In this document: piece after piece, positions 44,608 through 56,824 of the stretch
Numbering within the stretch: the first letter of the stretch is position 1
Layout: each line of letters begins with the position of its first letter
NCBI GenBank assembly: GCA_014843695.1
Contig: CM026387.1
Coordinates: 77,502,106-77,566,105, forward strand
Direction: 5' to 3'
Source of the DNA: Archivesica marissinica
Taxonomy: Eukaryota > Mollusca > Bivalvia > Venerida > Vesicomyidae
DNA length: 64,000 nt
Position numbers and translations under genes: made by a program
Notes under the pieces: model-generated
What the model was told of the DNA's origin: nothing
The model's database searches: none
What the model saw: only the letters and a program-made list of their open reading frames with translations

Positions 44608-47600
44608 ATGGCCAATGGAATTATCCAGTGGAATTGTCGAGGTTTAAAATCTAATTTTGCAGAGCTTTCTCTTTTAGTGCAAGAACATAAACCTGCTGCG
44701 TTATGCCTTCAAGAAACATTTTTGAAACAAAATGATACAATTTCTATAAAACATCACACCATTTTCAATAAATATACAGTGAAGGTGATAAAGCCCAGGG
44801 TGGGGTATCTATCATCGTCAATAATAGTGTTCCACATAAGGAATTACTGTTAAATACAAACTTACAAGCTGTTGCTGTAAGACTGTCATTACATAGCACT
44901 ATCACACTGTGTTCACTATATCTTCCCCCAAGTAAACCACTTGAAGAACATAGGCTGAATGATCTTATAATACAATTACCCACTCCATATATTCTAATAG
45001 GTGATTTCAATGCACATAACATCATCTGGGGTTGTAATAATACAAATCAAAGAGGTCTCCAGATAGAGAATTTCATCTCTGATAATTCTCTTTCTTACAT
45101 GAACGATCCATCTTCCAAAACATATTTACACCCAGGAACAGGATCCTATTCTGCAATAGATCTAACACTATGTAGCCCAGTCATACTTCCAGATTTCTCA
45201 TGGAAAGTCGATGATGATCTCCACGGAAGCGACCACTTCCCCATCCTCATATCTGAAAATCAGCCAACAGCTTATAGTCAACCCAGAAGATGGAAATTTT
45301 CTAAAGCAAATTGGACTAAATTCCAACAACTTTGTGAACAAACAATATCATATGAAACATTCAAGGATTGTCGTGATCAAACACAGCTATTCACTACATT
45401 ACTAATAAAAGCAGCAGAACAATCCATACCTCAGACTTCACCTAATCCAAAGAGACCATACAAACCCTGGTATGATGATGATTGTAAGAAAGCAATCCAA
45501 AATAGGAAATCGGCCATAAGAAAATTCAATTTGAGACCCACCACAGAAAATTTAAACAACATTCGCATATATAGAGCAAAAGCACGACGTACAATACAAA
45601 GCAGCAAACGCAAATGTTGGAAACAATACATCTCAAGACTAAATAACAGAACAACAACTAAGAAAACGTGGGACATGATCAGAAAAATTAACGGCAAAGG
45701 TACTTCACCTATTAGCCACCTCACTGCAAACAACAAACAAATCACCACACCTCTGGAAATTGCAAACACCTTAGCAGAAACATTTGCACAAAAATCATCA
45801 GTAAATAATTTTTCACAAAACTTTCAGAAATTCAAAGACACTAAAGAAAAGAAAAAACTAAACTTCAATTCAAAGAACAAAGAACATTACAACAAACTAT
45901 TTAATCTTAAAGAACTAAAGTCTGCTTTGTCAAAAGCACATGATACATCCCCAGGTCCAGATAAAATCCACTATCAATTCTTAAAACATCTACTAGCTCC
46001 TCCCTCTTTATATTATTGGACATGTTTAATTCTATATGGCAAACTGGTGAATTTCCTACATCTTGGAGGGAGGCTTTAGTCATCCCAATACCAAAACCAG
46101 ATAAGGATAAAAAGGATCCAAACAACTATAGACCCATAGCGTTAACAAGTTGTATATGTAAAACTATGGAAAGAATGGTAAACAACCGGCTTGTATGGTT
46201 TCTCGAATCAAATCAGTTAATTGTTAATGTCCAGAGTGGCTTTCGTCAGCAGCGAAGCACACTGGATCATCTAGTTCGTTTCGAAACATTTATAAGAGAG
46301 GGCTTTGTCAATAAACAACATGTTGCTTCAGTATTTTTCGACCTTGAGAGTGCTTATGACACAACCTGGAAATATGGCATTTTAAAAGATCTTCACGACT
46401 TTGACCTCAGAGGACGCCTTCCATTATTTATTTCTGCATTTTTAAATGAAAGACTTTTTCGTGTTCGTGTTTGTAATACCCTATCAGATGCTCGGGAACA
46501 GCAGATGGGTGTACAACAGGGTTGTATTTTGTCCGTTACATTGTTTAGTATTAAGATAAACAATATTGTTAAATCAATAAATCCAGGGGTTGAGTGCTCC
46601 CTTTATGTAGATGATTTTGTTATTTGCTTCAGGTCTAGTAATATGAACATAATAGAACGCCAACTCCAGCAATGTCTGAATAAACTTCAGACTTAGTCGG
46701 ATGAAAATGGTTTTAAATTTTCTAAATCAAAAACTAAATGTATGCATTTTTGTAATCTACGTGGACTTCATCCAGACCCAGAAATTTACCTGGATGGCTC
46801 ACGTGTAGAAGTAGTCTCAGAATACAAATTTTTAGGTGTTATCTTTGATAAAAAACTCTCATTCATTCCTCATATCAATAATTTAAAAAAGAAATGTCAA
46901 AAAGCTCTAAATATTTTAAAGGTTGTGGCACATTCCGATTGGGGAGCTGATAGAAAGGTACTTATACGGCTCTATCGGTCATTGGTTCGCTCTAAGCTGG
47001 ATTATGGTTCGATAATTTACGGATCTGCACGGAAATCGTACCTGAAAATACTTTATCCTATACATAATCACGGTCTACGATTAGTCCTTGGAGCTTTCAG
47101 AACTTCCCCTGTTAAAAGTCTTTATGCTGAAGCAAATGAACCCTCTCTGTATGCTAGACGACAGAAGCTAGCTCTTCAATACCTACTGAAACTCAAGTCA
47201 AATCCTTTAAACCCAGCTCACAAAGTGGTCTTTCAACCCCAATTTAAAGTGCAGTTTCAAAGAAAACCGAGAGCTATTGCCCCACTAGGTATACGCATGG
47301 AACAATGTCTAGATGACCTACATATTGACATGAAATCTATTGCACAGTATAAAATCCCAGATCCTCCTCCTTGGATTAAAGTGTGTTATACTGATTTTAA
47401 ATCTACAATTCTTACCTTAATTCAATCCTCTTGGCAGGCCCAATGGGATGGTGAAATTTTTAATAAACTTCATTCAATCAAACCTCCACTTGGCGAATGG
47501 TGCCCAATTTACAGGCCTATTCGTCGAGAAGAAGTTATTCTTGCCCGTCTCAGGATTGGTCATTCTCGAATATCACATTCATGGCTGTTGTCACGAGATG

Positions 47601-47788
47601 ATGCACCAGAATGTATCCCATGCAATACTCTATACACGGTGGAGCATATCTTAATACACTGTGTTGACCTTCAACCAATCCGGTTGCAGTACTACAATGT
47701 GGACAACATTAAAACACTCTTCGACTCTATCAGAGTAGAGTCCATCATATCATTTATCAAGGCAATAGGAATTTATAATAAGCTGTGA
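44608..47788 (+). pseudogene. LINE ORF2: APE endonuclease and reverse transcriptase, disrupted
   Basis: The endonuclease opens with ANGIIQWNCRGLKSNFAEL and has the conserved GDFNAHN and GSDHFPI boxes, but a frame change near 44793 splits it. The reverse transcriptase follows: DTSPGPDKI, then (after a frame change near 46000) NNYRPIALTS, QSGFRQQRSTLDHL, and the catalytic YVDD in SLYVDDFVICF. A TAG at 46694-46696 interrupts it. After the thumb, PPPW joins directly to IKVCYTDF, so about 500 bp encoding RNase H are missing compared with copy 3. A C-terminal Cys/His group (CIPCNTLYTVEHILIHC) precedes the stop at 47788. Confidence 0.87.
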
Positions 47789-48002
47789 TATCAATTGTTA
47801 ATCATGCCTTTGCAGTAATCATTCATTCATATATTACCTGTAATTAATCTTACGTCTTTATAACTTCTTAGTATTAAATTTTACGTAATGCATATACTTA
47901 TATAGAATTTTATTTCATACACTCGACAATAAACATAACTTTAATGCGCGCTACATGACCTTAGATGTCGATGCGCCGTAAAACACCATTCATTCATTCA
48001 TT

Positions 48003-48876
48003 CTAGATCTTGCAGTGGAATCACACTATGTTCAATATATCATTTTCTCTGATTCCTTGTCTGTTTTACAGGCTTTGTATTATATGAAAAGTTTGAAAAT
48101 CCTATTGTTTGTACTTTGCTTGAAAGGATTTCTTCCCTTTCAGAAACAAATACATTTGTGTTCTGCTGGCTTCCGAGTCATATGGGAATAAAAGGAAATG
48201 AAATGGCTGATCAGAATGCAAAGCTGGCTTTGTCATTATCCATTTCTAGGATTAAAGTGTGTTATACTGATTTTAAATCTACAATTCTTACCTTAATTCA
48301 ATCCTCTTGGCAGGCCCAATGGGATGGTGACATTTTTAATAAACGTCATTCAATCAAACCTACACTTGGCGAATGGTGCCCAATTTACAGGCCTATTTGT
48401 CGAGAAGAAGTTATTCTTGCCCGTCTCAGGATTGGTCATTCTCGAATATCACATTCATGGCTGTTGTCACGAGATGATGCACCAGAATGTATTCCATGCA
48501 ATACTCTATACACGGTGGAGCATATCTTAATACACTGTGTTGACCTTCAACCAATCCGGTTGCAGTACTACAATGTGGACAACATTAAAACACTCTTCGA
48601 CTCTATCAGAGTAGAGTCCATCATATCATTTATCAAGGCAATAGGAATTTATAATAAGCTGTGATATCAATTGTTAATCATGCCTTTGTAGTAATCATTC
48701 ATTCATATATTACCTGTAATTAATCTTACGTCTTTATAACTTCTTAGTATTAATTTTTACGTAATGCATATACTTATATAGAATTTTATTTCATACACTC
48801 GACAATAAACATAACTTTAATGCGCTGCATGACCTTAGATGTCGATGCGCCGTAAAACACCATTCATTCATTCATT
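48003..48876 (+). mobile_element. 5'-truncated LINE copy 2
   Basis: It begins inside the RNase H domain (CTAGATCTTGCAGTGGAATC) immediately after the CATT tail of copy 1 and ends in its own (CATT)n at 48876. It encodes FVFCWLPSHMGIKGNEMADQ and the C-terminal zinc-finger region, then the complete 3' UTR. It is nearly identical to copies 1 and 3 where they overlap. Confidence 0.88.
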
Positions 48877-50155
48877 ACATAATCACGGTCTACGATTAGT
48901 CCTTGGAGCTTTCAGAACTTCCCCTGTTAAAAGTCTTTATGCTGAAGCAAATGAACCCTCTCTGTATGCTAGACGACAGAAGCTAGCTCTTCAATACCTA
49001 CTGAAACTCAAGTCAAATCCTCTAAACCCGGCTCACAAAGTGGTCTTTCAACCCCAATTTAAAGTGCAGTTTCAAAGAAAACCGAGAGCTATTGCCCCAC
49101 TAGGTATACGTATGGAACAATGTCTAGATGACCTACATATTGACATGAAATCTATTGCACAGTATAAAATCCCAGATTCTCCTCCTTGGACCCTTAAAAC
49201 AGCCGAGTTTCGCTTTGATCTCACTTCTGATAAAAAGTCTATTACAGACAGGAGCCAGTTTCAAACAAAATATCATGAAATCAGGGAATTGTATTCTGAC
49301 TTCAAAGCCATATACACAGATGGTTCAAAAGCTGGTGACACTGTTGCGTCAGCAGCAATCTTTGGGAATAAAAATCGGAAATGTAGACTTCCAAACAAGT
49401 CCTCAATTTTCTCTGCCGAACTGAAGGCCATAGATCTCGCTCTAGATCTTGCAGTGGAATCACACTATGTTCAATATATCATTTTCTCTGATTCCTTGTC
49501 TGTTTTTACAGGCTTTGTATTATGAAAAGTTTGAAAATCCTATTGTTTGTACTTTGCTTGAAAGGATTTCTTCCCTTTCAGAAACAAATACATTTGTGTT
49601 CTGCTGGCTTCCGAGTCATATGGGAATAAAAGGAAATGAAATGGCTGATCAGAATGCAAAGCTGGCTTTGTCATTATCCATTTCTAGGATTAAAGTGTGT
49701 TATACTGATTTTAAATCCACAATTCTTACCTTAATTCAATCCTCTTGGCAGGCCCAATGGGATGGTGAAATTTTTAACAAACTTCATTCGGTCAAACCAA
49801 CACTTGGCGAATGGTGCCCAATTTACAGGCCTATTCGTCGAGAAGAAGTCATTCTTGCCCGTCTCAGGATTGGTCATTCTCGAATATCACATTCATGGCT
49901 GTTGTCACTAGATGATGCACCAGAATGTATCCCATGCAATACTCTATACACGGTGGAGCATATCTTAATACACTGTGTTGATCTTCAACCAATCCGGTTG
50001 CAGTACTACAATGTGGACAACATTAAAACACTCTTCGACTCTATCAGAGTAGAGTCCATCATATCATTTATCAAGGCAATAGGAATTTATAATAAGCTGT
50101 GATATCAATTGTTAATCATGCCTTTGTAGAAACACCATTCATTCATTCATTCATT
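48877..50155 (+). mobile_element. 5'-truncated LINE copy 3 with RNase H
   Basis: It begins in the thumb region (ACATAATCACGGTCTACG), directly after the CATT tail of copy 2. It includes the RNase H domain absent from copy 1: IYTDGSKAGD, AELKAIDLAL, FSDSLS and LPSHMGIKGNEMADQ. A frameshift near 49510 splits the domain. Its 3' UTR lacks about 230 bp present in copies 1 and 2 (CCTTTGTAG joins AAACACC). It ends in (CATT)n at 50155, where the satellite resumes. Confidence 0.88.
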
Positions 50156-53100
50156 GGACTACCACGGCATTGGATACATGTTTTAGTGTTGTTCCGCTTG
50201 GACTACTGTGGCATTGGATACATGTTTTAGTGTTGTTCCGCTTGGACTACCATGGCATTGGATACATGTTTTAGTGCTGTTCCGCTTGGACTACCATGAC
50301 ATTGGATACATGTTTTAGCGTTGTTCCGCTTGGACTACCATGACATTGGATACATGTTTTAGTGTTGTTCCGCTTGGACTACCATGACATTGGATACATG
50401 TTTTAGCATTGTTCCGCTTGGACTACCGTGGCATTGGATACATGTTTTAGTGTTGTTCCGCTTGAACTACCATGGCATTGGATATATGTTTTACTGTTGT
50501 TCCGCTTGGACTACCATGGCATTGGATACATGTTTTACCGTTGTTCCGCTTGGACTACCATGGCATTGGATACATGTTTTAGTGTTGTTCCGCTTGGACT
50601 ACCATGGTATTGGATACATGTTTTAGTGTTGTTCCGCTTGGACTACCATGACATTGGATACATGTTTTACCGTTGTTCCGCTTGGACTACCATGGCATTG
50701 GATACATGTTTTACCGTTGTTCCGCTTGGACTACCATGGCATTGGATACATGTTTTAGTGTTGTTCCGCTTGGACTACCGTGGCATTGGATACATGTTTT
50801 AGTGTTGTTCCGCTTGAACTACCATGGCATTGGATATATGTTTTACCGTTGTTCCGCTTGGACTACCGTGGCATTGGATACATGTTTTAGCGTTGTTCCG
50901 CTTGGACTACCGTGGCATTGGATACATGTTTTAGCGTTGTTCCGCTTGGACTACCGTGGCATTGGATACATGTTTTAGCGTTGTTCCGCTTGGACTACCA
51001 TGACATTGGATACATGTTTTAGTGTTGTTCCGCTTGAACTACCATGGCATTGGATATATGTTTTACCGTTGTTCCGCTTGGACTACCATGGCATTGGATA
51101 CATGTTTTAGTGTTGTTCCGCTTGGACTACCGTGGTAATGGATACATGTTTTAGTGTTGTTCCGCTTGGACTACCGTGGTATTGGATACATGTTTTAGTG
51201 TTGTTCCGCTTGGACTACCGTGGCATTGGATACATGTTTTAGCGTTGTTCCGCTTGGACTACCGTGGCATTGGATACATGTTTTAGCGTTGTTCCGCTTG
51301 GACTACCGTGGCATTGGATACATGTTTTAGCGTTGTTCCGCTTGGACTACCGTGGCATTGGATACATGTTTTAGCGTTGTTCCGCTTGGACTACCGTGGC
51401 ATTGGATACATGTTTTAGCGTTGTTCCGCTTGGACTACCGTGGCATTGGATACATGTTTTAGTGTTGTTCCGCTTGGACTACCATGGCATTGGATACATG
51501 TTTTAGTGTTGTTCCGCTTGGACTACCATGACATTGGATACATGTTTTAGTGTTGTTCCGCTTGGACTACCATGACATTGGATACATGTTTTAGCGTTGT
51601 TCCGCTTGGACTACCATGACATTGGATACATGTTTTAGCGTTGTTCCGCTTGGACTACCATGACATTGGATACATGTTTTAGCGTTGTTCCGCTTGGACT
51701 ACCATGACATTGGATACATGTTTTAGCGTTGTTCCGCTTGGACTACCATGACATTGGATACATGTTTTAGCGTTGTTCCGCTTGGACTACCATGACATTG
51801 GATACATGTTTTAGCGTTGTTCCGCTTGGACTACCATGACATTGGATACATGTTTTAGCGTTGTTCCGCTTGGACTACCATGACATTGGATACATGTTTT
51901 AGCGTTGTTCCGCTTGGACTACCATGACATTGGATACATGTTTTAGCGTTGTTCCGCTTGGACTACCATGACATTGGATACATGTTTTAGCGTTGTTCCG
52001 CTTGGACTACCATGACATTGGATACATGTTTTAGCGTTGTTCCGCTTGGACTACCATGACATTGGATACATGTTTTAGCGTTGTTCCGCTTGGACTACCA
52101 TGACATTGGATACATGGTTTACCGTTTTTCCGATTGGATACATGTTTTAGCGTTGTTCCGCTTGGATACATGTTTTAGCGTTGTTCCGCTTGTACTACCG
52201 TGGCATTCGATACATGTTTTAGCATTTTTCCGCTTGGATACATGTTTTAGCGTTGTTCCGCTTGGACTACCACGGCATTGGATACATGTTTTAGTGTTGT
52301 TCCGCTTGGACTACCATGACATTGGATACATGTTTTACCGTTGTTCCGCTTGGACTACCATGCCATTGGATACATGTTTTACCGTTGTTCCGCTTGGACT
52401 ACCATGACATTGGATACATGTTTTAGCGTTGTTCCGCTTGGACTACCATGACATTGGATACATGTTTTATCGTTGTTCCGCTTGGACTACCGTGGCATTG
52501 GATACATGTGTTAGAGTTGTTCCGCTTGTACTACTATGGCATTGGATACATGTTTTAGCGCTGTTCCGCTTGGACTACCGTGGCATTGGATACATGTTTT
52601 AGTGTTGTTCCGCTTGGACTACCATGGCATGGGATACATGTTTTAGCGTTGTTCCGCTTGGACTACCATGACATTGGATACATGTTTTAGTGTTGTTCCT
52701 CTTGGACTACCATGACATTGGATACATGTTTTAGTGTTGTTCCGCTTGGACTACCATGGCATTGGATACATGTTTTAGCGTTGTTCCGCTTGGACTACCA
52801 TTGCATTGGATACATGTTTCAGCGTTGTTCCGCTTGGACTACCGTGACATTGGATACATGTTTTAGTGTTGTTCCGCTTGGACTACCATGGCAATGGATA
52901 CATGTTTTAGCGGTGTTCCGCTTGGACTACCATGACATTGGATACAGGTTTTAGTGTTGTTCCGCTTGGACTACCGTGGCATTGGATATATGTTTTAGTG
53001 TTGTTCCGCTTGGACTACCGTGATAATGGATACATGTTTTAGTGTTGTTCCGCTTGGACTACCGTGGCATTGGATACATGTTTTAGTGTTGTTCCGCTTG

Positions 53101-55692
53101 GACTACCGTGACATTGGATACATGTTTTAGTGTTGTTCCGCTTGGACTACCGTGGCATTGGATACATGTTTTAGTGTTGTTCCGCTTGGATACATGTTTT
53201 AGCATTGTTCCGCTTGGACTACCGTGGCATTGGATACATGTTTTAGTGTTGTTCCGCTTGGACTACCGTGACATTGGATACATGTTTTAGTGTTGTTCCG
53301 CTTGGACTACCGTGACATTGGATACATGTTTTAGTGTTGTTCCGCTTGGACTACCGTGGCATTGGATACATGTTTTAGTGTTGTTCCGCTTGGACTACTA
53401 TGACATTGGATACATGTTTTAGCGTTGTTCCGCTTGGACTACCATGACATTGGATACATGTTTTAGCGTTGTTCCGCTTGGACTACCGTGGCATTGGATA
53501 CATGTTTTAGAGTTGTTCCGCTTGTACTACTATGGCATTGGATACATGTTTTAGCGCTGTTCCGCTTGGACTACCGTGGCATTGGATACATGTTTTAGCG
53601 TTGTTCCGCTTGGACTACCATGGCATGGGATACATGTTTTAGCGTTGTTCCGCTTGGACTACCATGACATTGGATACATGTTTTAGTGTTGTTCCGCTTG
53701 GACTACCATGACATTGGATACATGTTTTAGTGTTGTTCCGCTTGGACTACCATGGCATTGGATACATGTTTTAGCGTTGTTCCGCTTGGACTACCATTGC
53801 ATTGGATACATGTTTTAGCATTGTTCCGCTTGGACTACCGTGACATTGGATACATGTTTTAGTGTTGTTCCGCTTGGACTACCATGGCATTGGATACATG
53901 TTTTAGCGTTGTTCCGCTTGGACTACCATGACATTGGATACATGTTTTAGCGTTGTTCCGCTTGGACTACCGTGGCATTGGATACATGTTTTAGTGTTGT
54001 TCCGCTTGGACTACCGTGATAATGGATACATGTTTTAGTGTTGTTCCGCTTGGACTACCATGGCATTGGATACATGTTTTAGTGTTGTTCCGCTTGGACT
54101 ACCATGACATTGGATACATGTTTTACCGTTGTTCCGCTTGGACTACCATGCCATTGGATACATGTTTTACCGTTGTTCCGCTTGGACTACCATGACATTG
54201 GATACATGTTTTAGCGTTGTTCCGCTTGGACTACCATGACATTGGATACATGTTTTATCGTTGTTCCGCTTGGACTACCGTGGCATTGGATACATGTGTT
54301 AGAGTTGTTCCGCTTGTACTACTATGGCATTGGATACATGTTTTAGCGCTGTTCCGCTTGGACTACCGTGGCATTGGATACATGTTTTAGCGTTGTTCCG
54401 CTTGGACTACCATGGCATGGGATACATGTTTTAGCGTTGTTCCGCTTGGACTACCATGACATTGGATACATGTTTTAGTGTTGTTCCTCTTGGACTACCA
54501 TGACATTGGATACATGTTTTAGTGTTGTTCCGCTTGGACTACCATGGCATTGGATACATGTTTTAGCGTTGTTCCGCTTGGACTACCATTGCATTGGATA
54601 CATGTTTCAGCGTTGTTCCGCTTGGACTACCGTGACATTGGATACATGTTTTAGTGTTGTTCCGCTTGGACTACCATGGCAATGGATACATGTTTTAGCG
54701 TTGTTCCGCTTGGACTACCATGACATTGGATACATGTTTTAGTGTTGTTCCGCTTGGACTACCGTGGCATTGGATATATGTTTTAGTGTTGTTCCGCTTG
54801 GACTACCGTGATGGATACATGTTTTAGGTTGTTCCGCTTGGACTACCGTGGCATTGGATACATGTTTTAGTGTTGTTCCGCTTGGACTACCGTGACATTG
54901 GATACATGTTTTAGTGTTGTTCCGCTTGGACTACCGTGGCATTGGATACATGTTTTAGTGTTGTTCCGCTTGGATACATGTTTTAGCATTGTTCCGCTTG
55001 GACTACCGTGGCATTGGATACATGTTTTAGTGTTGTTCCGCTTGGACTACCGTGACATTGGATACATGTTTTAGTGTTGTTCCGCTTGGACTACCGTGAC
55101 ATTGGATACATGTTTTAGTGTTTTTCCGCTTGGACTACCGTGGCATTGGATACATGTTTTAGTGTTGTTCCGCTTGGACTACTATGACATTGGATACATG
55201 TTTTAGCGTTGTTCCGCTTGGACTACCATGGCATTGGATACATGTTTTAGCGTTGTTCCGCTTGGACTACCGTGGCATTGGATACATGTTTAGGTTGTTC
55301 CGCTTGGATACATGTTTTAGCTGTTCCGCTTGGACTACCTGGCATTGGATACATGTTTTAGGTTGTTCCGCTTGGACTACTGCATGGATACATGTTTTAG
55401 GTTGTTCCGCTTGGACTACCTGACATTGGATACATGTTTTAGGTTGTTCCTTGTTGTTGTTGTATGACATTGGATACATGTTTTAGCGTTGTTCCGCTTG
55501 GACTACCATGACATTGGATACATGTTTTAGCGTTGTTCCGCTTGGACTACCATGACATTGGATACATGTTTTAGTGTTGTTCCGCTTGGACTACCGTGAC
55601 ATTGGATACATGTTTTAGTGTTGTTTCGCTTGGATACATGTGTTAGCATTGTTCCGCTTGGACTACCATGGCATTGGATACATGTTTTAGCG
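50156..55692. repeat. 44-bp satellite array, right block (about 5.5 kb)
   Basis: It continues the left block in phase. About a dozen consecutive identical units occupy 51549-52092. A segment of about 0.6-1 kb is repeated at an offset of about 1.79 kb (52712 against 54500; 53108 against 54892). Units near 54800-54835 and 55265-55460 have lost one to a few bases exactly at the positions where units normally differ, which points to a consensus error in the assembly. Confidence 0.96.
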
Positions 55693-55782
55693 GTGAAAAT
55701 GGGTAGATATGGGTGTTCAATAAAGAGTTGCCAATTTTTGTGAAGATCTATAAAGGTATTTCCAAGAAATTGCAATTAATAA
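55693..55782. other. Right internal flank of the Tc1-type element
   Basis: A 90-bp unique stretch between the end of the satellite and the right inverted repeat, including GGGTGTTCAATAAAGAGTTG. It probably represents the original 5' side of the transposon. Confidence 0.6.
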
Positions 55783-55863
55783 AGTGTCGGTTTATAAGTT
55801 TTGTTCAGTGTATACCTGTAACAAAAACAAAAAAATAAACATTAGTGATTGCACCACAGTATG

Positions 55864-56285
55864 TATATATCAGATGCTTCTTTTATTGTTCAGTATATAT
55901 GAGGAATCATGTCTGTCACTTCTTGAAATCAATTGATACAAATGATCACCTCTTTGCACATACTATTAATATTGACTCACACATAGGAAATAAAGATGAA
56001 AACTAGGACATGCCCTGCTGTCAATGATGAGTACAGACATATGTCTGTGAATTTTTTCCGGTCTAAATCGCAGTGATGCATAGAGGGATTTTAGCATAGC
56101 TTAGCACACATTATGATCATAAGAGTTTAACATGTTACAACCAGATATCTGCCTCTAGATCAAAGGTCAATATCACACATGCACTTTATGTGTGTGTGTG
56201 TACCACTGTGAGTTTGTCATGATACACACTGTTACCTATTCACTCAACTGACCTGGTACATATATATATATTCTATTCATTCCAG
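55864..56285. other. Intron end before the second CBM20 exon
   Basis: Unique AT-rich intron sequence, with a short (TG)n run near 56190 and the acceptor TATTCATTCCAG at its end. Confidence 0.55.
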
Positions 56286-56488
56286 ACTCATAGAAGGAAG
56301 TATTTATGAACTGTGGTATGAAACTGAGATTTCAACAAGGCTGATTACTAGTGGAAACAATTTTCCATACAAGTACTTTTTCAAGAAGCGTGAGAAGGAA
56401 GGGAGGTTTGAGCATTATACTAGATGCGGACAAACTGGAAAGGGAGTGAACAGGACTCTAATTATTCCTCAAAAGTATCAAACATTTG
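56286..56488 (+). CDS. Exon: C-terminal half of the CBM20 domain (RNF213-like gene)
   Basis: The reading continues in phase from the 25229 exon. It shows the second half of a CBM20 fold: GSIYELWYETEIS (the G..Y.LW strand), FPYKYFFKKREKEG (the YKY strand) and GVNRTLIIPQ (the conserved NR followed by a strand). The acceptor ends at 56285 and the donor is TTTG/GTAAGT at 56489, a consensus site. It ends one base into a codon, matching the next exon. Confidence 0.8.
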
Positions 56489-56824
56489 GTAAGTGATTTA
56501 CTAATTCGTAGATGATTTGTTTAAATAATATTTATTATAGCATTGTCCTTCTATCTAGCGGACCTGTTGACTTCACTGTGATTGTCATCATCAGATTTAT
56601 ATAGGACTATGATAGTATTTGATATCATCTGCTGTAATATACACAGTGACCTACATGGGTGAATATCATTGTTTTCTCGGGTTGCCACATTGAGCCACTT
56701 GACCCTCTTGCCATTCATGTGATTAAGCAAACTTCATGTCTCACATGGATACACAATATACGACTTACAGGCTCAATGAAGAACTATGTTGCATGCTTGC
56801 TATTCTTGTGATGCACTATTTTAG

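Larger units (their letters stand above)
42437..48002 (+). mobile_element. Non-LTR retrotransposon (I/Nimb-type), near full length, copy 1
   Basis: It starts with a C-rich 5' UTR inside a satellite unit, followed by ORF1 with zinc knuckles, ORF2 (endonuclease and reverse transcriptase), a 3' UTR and a (CATT)n tail ending at about 48002. The satellite unit broken at the 5' junction (TTGTACT) resumes in phase at 50156 (TTGGACT), consistent with insertion of the whole LINE cluster into one monomer. RNase H is deleted in this copy; ORF1 and ORF2 contain frameshifts and a stop. The RNase H domain seen in copies 2 and 3 and the tail type fit the I superfamily (Nimb/Ingi/I). Confidence 0.88.
32756..55812 (-). 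mobile_element. Tc1/mariner-type transposon inflated to 23 kb by an internal satellite
   Basis: The element 32758-55810 is flanked by TA duplications (32756-32757 and 55811-55812). It has 28-bp inverted ends, CACTGAACAAAACTTATAAA plus CCTACACT at the left against the reverse complement at 55783-55810, with one mismatch. The flanks rejoin to recreate the gypsy LTR exactly as seen uninterrupted at 29171-29180. Inside are only the first 79 codons of a transposase (minus strand, near the left end) and the 44-bp satellite array. The catalytic DDE domain is missing, so it needed transposase from elsewhere. This is one of the strongest structural calls in the window. Confidence 0.9.
29094..55863 (-). 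mobile_element. Ty3/gypsy-type LTR retrotransposon, interrupted by a 23-kb insertion
   Basis: The element proper is 29099-55858, flanked by the 5-bp target duplication GTATG (29094-29098 and 55859-55863). One LTR is 29099-29220 (122 bp). The other is split into 32683-32757 and 55813-55858 (121 bp) by a Tc1-type insertion. They differ at roughly 12 percent of positions by eye, so the insertion is old. A polypurine tract (minus strand AGAGGGAGAGAA, plus 29221-29232) abuts the LTR at 29220. Gag-Pol is coded on the minus strand from 32640 to 29417 with several frame breaks. Confidence 0.9.
25394..56285 (+). other. 30.9-kb intron within the CBM20 domain, filled with nested mobile DNA
   Basis: Donor GTGAAG at 25394 and acceptor ATTCATTCCAG ending at 56285 join the two exons in phase (AG plus A gives Arg). 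The intron holds a 31-bp minisatellite, a tRNA-like SINE, a gypsy provirus, a Tc1-type element, a 44-bp satellite and three LINE copies. Confidence 0.75.

Noticed and set aside
33601..55423. Dozens of 60-176 aa plus-strand proteins with the pattern MALDTCFSVVPLGLPWHWIHV
   Set aside because: They are all readings of the 44-bp satellite through three frames (132 bp gives 44 residues). They stop wherever a unit has TTTTAG in frame.
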